Source of the DNA: Alphaproteobacteria bacterium
Lineage (GTDB): Bacteria > Pseudomonadota > Alphaproteobacteria > Rhizobiales > Beijerinckiaceae
Length of the DNA stretch: 8,691 nucleotides
Assembly (NCBI GenBank): GCA_009920595.1
Contig: RFZR01000055.1
Location: 1 to 8,691 of the forward strand
Direction of reading: 5' to 3'
The notes beneath the pieces were generated by a model. That model was not told the origin of the DNA. It did not search any database and was given only the letters and a program-made list of their open reading frames with translations. This document shows, piece by piece, positions 6,613 through 8,691 of the stretch. Positions within the stretch are counted from its first letter, which is position 1, and each line of letters opens with the position of its first letter. The translations under genes were made by a program, and so were the position numbers.

Positions 6613-6877
6613 GCCCTTCAAGCTCGACGATGTGAAGGAAGCCCTCCAAGACGTCGGCCTGCAAGGCATACTCTATCGGGGCGCCGAATATGTGGTCGAT
6701 TTTCTTCCCAAAGTGAAAATCGAAATCGTACTGCCGGACGATCTTGTCGAACGCGCAGTCAATGCCATTCGCAACGCAGCACAAACGGGCCGCATCGGCG
6801 ATGGCAAGATTTTTGTATCACCGGTTGAAGAAGCCATTCGCATTCGAACCGGCGAAACCGGACTCGATGCCATTTAA
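6587..6877 (+). CDS. glnB: Nitrogen regulatory protein PII (GlnB) lacking 16 internal residues
   Basis: PII is a trimeric signal protein that reads ATP/ADP and 2-oxoglutarate, is uridylylated by GlnD, and controls glutamine synthetase adenylylation and NtrB. The 96-aa product begins MKKIEAIIKPFKLDDVKEAL and ends GETGLDAI as the family does. It retains the uridylylation signature YRGAEY (target Tyr51 of the family, here residue 35) and the C-terminal TGRIGDGKIFV. After LQGI (residue 28, codon 6668-6670) it jumps straight to LYRGAEY, so family residues 29-44 (normally close to TVTEAKGFGRQKGHTE) are absent. This is exactly 48 nt, and 96 plus 16 gives the usual 112. The loss takes the rest of strand 2 and the first half of the T-loop, including Gln39 of the 2-oxoglutarate site, so the product as read should not sense normally. 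The start is the conserved MKKIEA; an in-frame ATG at 6578 adds MLQ. It lies 75 bp before glnA. Confidence 0.93.
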   Translation: MKKIEAIIKPFKLDDVKEALQDVGLQGILYRGAEYVVDFLPKVKIEIVLPDDLVERAVNAIRNAAQTGRIGDGKIFVSPVEEAIRIRTGETGLDAI

Positions 6878-6884
6878 CACCGCA

Positions 6885-6897
6885 CCGGTTTGACCGG
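6885..6897 (+). repeat. Small inverted repeat after glnB
   Basis: CCGGT (6885-6889) and ACCGG (6893-6897) are separated by TTG, eight bases after the glnB stop codon. It is short and may simply be part of the structured glnB-glnA spacer. Confidence 0.25.
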
Positions 6898-6912
6898 ACA
6901 ACGATAGTGATC

Positions 6913-6933
6913 GTGAACGCAAGTTCACTTTTT
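6913..6933 (+). terminator. Terminator-like hairpin between glnB and glnA
   Basis: GTGAAC (6913-6918) and GTTCAC (6923-6928) form a 6-bp stem closed by the stable tetraloop GCAA, directly followed by TTTTT (6929-6933). It begins 36 nt after the glnB stop and ends 20 nt before the glnA ATG. It has the form of an intrinsic terminator, but the stem is short and half A-T, so partial termination or a role as an RNA-processing or stabilising stem is more likely than a complete block. Confidence 0.5.
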
Positions 6934-6952
6934 AAAAAAGAGGACGACGAAG

Positions 6953-7032
6953 ATGAAGACCGCAAAAGATGTCCTGAAGGAAATCAAAGACAAGGACATC
7001 AAATATGTCGATTTCCGGTTCACCGATCCGCG
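6953..7032 (+). pseudogene. glnA: Glutamine synthetase, N-terminal 27 codons (frame broken after them)
   Basis: ATG at 6953, with AGGA (6941-6944) eight bases upstream, starts MKTAKDVLKEIKDKDIKYVD and continues FRFTDPR, the regular beginning of class I glutamine synthetase. After the first two bases of the Arg codon the sequence jumps to TTCGATGTC, which belongs to the next conserved segment in another frame. The frame opened here then reads unrelated codons and stops at 7130-7132, giving only 59 residues. Restoring the seven family residues usually found here (close to GKMQHVT) plus one base, 22 nt in all, would rejoin it to the rest of the gene. With that repair the protein would be 27+7+435 = 469 aa, the standard length. 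Confidence 0.92.
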
Positions 7033-8340
7033 TTCGATGTCTCGATGGTTGATGAAGACATTTTTGCCGAAGGCACAATGTTTGACGGTTCATCCATCGC
7101 GGGTTGGAAAGCGATCAATGAATCAGACATGACTTTGATGCCTGATCCGTCAACAGCACAGATTGATCCGTTCTTCGCCGCACCGACGATGTCGATCGTT
7201 TGCGACATTCTCGATCCAGGCACAGGCCAGCCTTACAACCGCGATCCGCGCGGCATCGCAAAGAAGGCCGAAGCCTATTTGAAGTCCACGGGTATCGGCG
7301 ACACCGTGTTCGTCGGCCCAGAAGCTGAATTCTTCATCTTCGACGATGTGCGCTTCATGTCGGATCCCTACAACACAGGCTTCAAGCTTGACCATTCGGA
7401 ATTGCCAACCAATGGCGACACCGATTACGAAGGCGGCAATCTCGGTCACCGCATTCAGGTAAAGGGTGGTTACTTCCCCGTTCCGCCACAAGACTCAGCG
7501 CAAGACATGCGTGGCGAAATGCTTGCTGCCATGGCTTCAATGGGCGTGAAGGTTGAAAAGCATCACCACGAAGTTGCTTCAGCACAGCATGAGCTTGGCA
7601 TGAAGTTCGACACGCTCGTGACGATGGGCGACCAGATGCAGATCTACAAATATGCGATCCACAATGTCGCGCAGAGCTATGGCAAAACGGCAACCTTCAT
7701 GCCGAAGCCTGTCTATGGCGACAATGGTTCGGGCATGCATGTTCACCAGTCGATCTGGAAGGGCGGCAAGCCGCTGTTCGCAGGCAACAAATATGCTGAT
7801 CTCAGCCAAGAATGCCTCTGGTATATTGGCGGCATCATCAAGCATGCGAAGGCGTTGAACGCTTTCACCAATCCGTCGACAAACTCCTATAAGCGTCTTG
7901 TTCCGGGTTATGAAGCACCGGTGTTGCTCGCTTACTCGGCGCGTAACCGTTCGGCCTCATGCCGCATTCCGTTCACGTCATCGCCAAAAGCGAAGCGTGT
8001 TGAAGTGCGCTTCCCTGATCCGATGGCAAACCCCTATCTCGCATTCGCTGCGATGTTGATGGCCGGCCTCGATGGCATCCAGAACAAGATCGATCCGGGT
8101 GCAGCGATGGACAAGGATCTTTACGATTTGCCGCCGAAGGAATTGAAGAAGATTCCAACCGTGTGCGGCTCGCTTCGTGAAGCCCTCCAGAACCTCGACA
8201 AGGACCGTGCGTTCTTGAAGTCCGGCGGCGTCTTCAACGACGACTTCATCGACAGCTTCATCGAATTGAAGATGACGGAAGTTGCGCGTTTCGAAATGAC
8301 CCCACATCCGGTCGAATTCACGATGTATTATTCGCTTTGA
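7033..8340 (+). pseudogene. glnA: Glutamine synthetase type I, main body (start separated by a 22-nt gap)
   Basis: Glutamine synthetase makes glutamine from glutamate, ammonia and ATP as a dodecamer, the entry point of ammonium assimilation. These 435 codons, from FDVSMVDED to FTMYYSL, are continuous and family-like. They contain MFDGSSIAGW (Asp50 loop), VGPEAEFFIFD and KHHHEVASAQHELG (metal-binding glutamates), DNGSGMHVHQS, SARNRSASCRIP and RVEVRFPDP. The GlnE adenylylation site is Tyr in DKDLYDLPPKE, which falls at 398 in the restored 469-aa protein (E. coli Tyr397), so this is the adenylylated GSI-beta type. In this frame there is no proper start: a GTG at 6907 lies inside the spacer hairpin region without a ribosome site, and the first ATG inside (7045) would lose about 38 residues. 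If the gap is an artefact the gene is normal; if real, glnA is inactive here. The gene ends before a strong terminator. Confidence 0.95.
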
Positions 8341-8370
8341 TCTTTCGGGATCATCGAACAAAAACAATCA

Positions 8371-8398
8371 GGGCGCCGCAAGGCGCCCTTTTTGTTTT
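8371..8398 (+). terminator. Strong rho-independent terminator of glnA
   Basis: GGGCGCC (8371-8377) and GGCGCCC (8382-8388) form a perfect 7-bp GC stem with a GCAA tetraloop, followed by TTTTTGTTTT (8389-8398). It lies 30 nt after the glnA stop. A smaller inverted repeat, TGATC/GATCA (8338-8342 and 8349-8353), overlaps the stop codon just before it. Confidence 0.92.
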
Positions 8399-8403
8399 AC
8401 GAA

Positions 8404-8424
8404 GAAGGGCAAAAATTCCCCTTC
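8404..8424. repeat. Inverted repeat in the glnA-parE spacer
   Basis: GAAGGG (8404-8409) and CCCTTC (8419-8424) are separated by nine bases (CAAAAATTC). The repeat lies 58-78 bp before the parE start, between the glnA terminator and the presumed parE promoter. It may be an operator or a chance stem; no regulator is recognised. Confidence 0.3.
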
Positions 8425-8481
8425 GCGCTACAGACATGCGATAAAACCCGAGACGAATCACCCAAGGCTTCAAGGTAATAG

Positions 8482-8691
8482 ATGACCGACTCCGATGATC
8501 TCTTTGGCGGCAAGGACACACGCAAGTCCTCCGGCGCGTCCAACAGCAATGCGGCGCAAAAGGGAGGTAGTAAATCCCCTTCCCCCTCCCGTGGTAAAAC
8601 CGCGTCTGAGGCCGATTATGACGCCTCCGCCATTGAGGTGCTTGAGGGGCTTGAACCCGTTCGTCGTCGCCCGGGCATGTATATCGGCGGC
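8482..8691 (+). CDS. parE: DNA topoisomerase IV subunit B, N-terminal part (cut by window edge)
   Basis: ParE is the ATPase subunit of topoisomerase IV, which unlinks daughter chromosomes. Seventy codons are present. The ATG at 8482 has AAGG (8472-8475) six bases upstream. Residues 1-47 are a low-complexity leader rich in Ser, Lys and Gly (MTDSDDLFGGKDTRKSSG and onward). Conserved sequence begins at about residue 48 with ASAIEVLEGLEPVRRRPGMY, the N-terminal strap and start of the GHKL ATPase fold. The DLFG start and the short variable leader before the core fit rhizobial ParE better than GyrB, but the two paralogues share this motif and the ATP-binding residues lie outside the window, so GyrB is not fully excluded. 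It is separated from glnA by the terminator and is probably transcribed on its own. Confidence 0.82.
   Translation, partial: MTDSDDLFGGKDTRKSSGASNSNAAQKGGSKSPSPSRGKTASEADYDASAIEVLEGLEPVRRRPGMYIGG

Noticed and set aside
6907..7032. GTG start at 6907 giving a 477-aa glutamine synthetase
   Set aside because: The 42 residues before FDVSM are unlike any glutamine synthetase N-terminus, the GTG lies in the spacer next to a hairpin without a ribosome site, and the true N-terminus is visible in another frame at 6953.
7978..8367. 129-codon open frame antisense to glnA
   Set aside because: It is a shadow of the glnA codon pattern, with no ribosome site or recognisable protein features.
1..8691. CRISPR array, insertion sequence, prophage or toxin-antitoxin pair
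   Set aside because: No spaced repeats, transposase, integrase or small gene pairs were found; all coding space belongs to housekeeping genes.

Overview
The window is a stretch of an alphaproteobacterial chromosome, most likely of the order Hyphomicrobiales (Rhizobiales). The evidence is the protein-quality cluster tig-clpP-clpX-lon in that order, a PII gene directly followed by a GlnN-type (class I) glutamine synthetase, and Lon, ClpX and GlnA sequences that read like the rhizobial versions. Every gene is a housekeeping gene. I saw no mobile element, phage gene, CRISPR array or defence system.

Layout. Positions 1-4742 are read leftward on the minus strand: tRNA-Leu(UAG), trigger factor (tig, broken), clpP, clpX and the first 274 codons of lon, which runs off the left edge. 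Next to the tRNA, nnr (bifunctional NAD(P)HX epimerase/dehydratase) is also on the minus strand. A 239-bp AT-rich region then separates nnr from the divergent plus-strand pair glnB-glnA. After a strong terminator comes the first 70 codons of a type II topoisomerase B subunit, probably parE, cut by the right edge.

How the genes work together. Trigger factor meets nascent chains at the ribosome exit. ClpX unfolds substrates and feeds them to ClpP, and Lon degrades misfolded proteins on its own, so the left half is one proteostasis block. The lon leader carries a close match to the heat-shock sigma-32 (RpoH) promoter, and its -35 element is exactly the loop of the presumed clpX terminator hairpin. 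GlnB senses 2-oxoglutarate, ATP and glutamine state and controls GlnA, which is itself adenylylated on a tyrosine that is present here.

The main anomaly is that three conserved genes lying close together each lack an internal piece while their flanks stay perfectly conserved. tig lacks about 28-30 codons plus a frame change near 4222-4228. glnB lacks 16 codons in frame at about 6669. glnA lacks 22 nt at 7032/7033 and changes frame. nnr, which lies between them, is intact, as are clpP, clpX and the visible part of lon. The causes I can imagine are assembly or consensus error, or real gene decay. The sequence alone cannot decide, but error or a damaged template seems more likely than simultaneous loss of three core functions.
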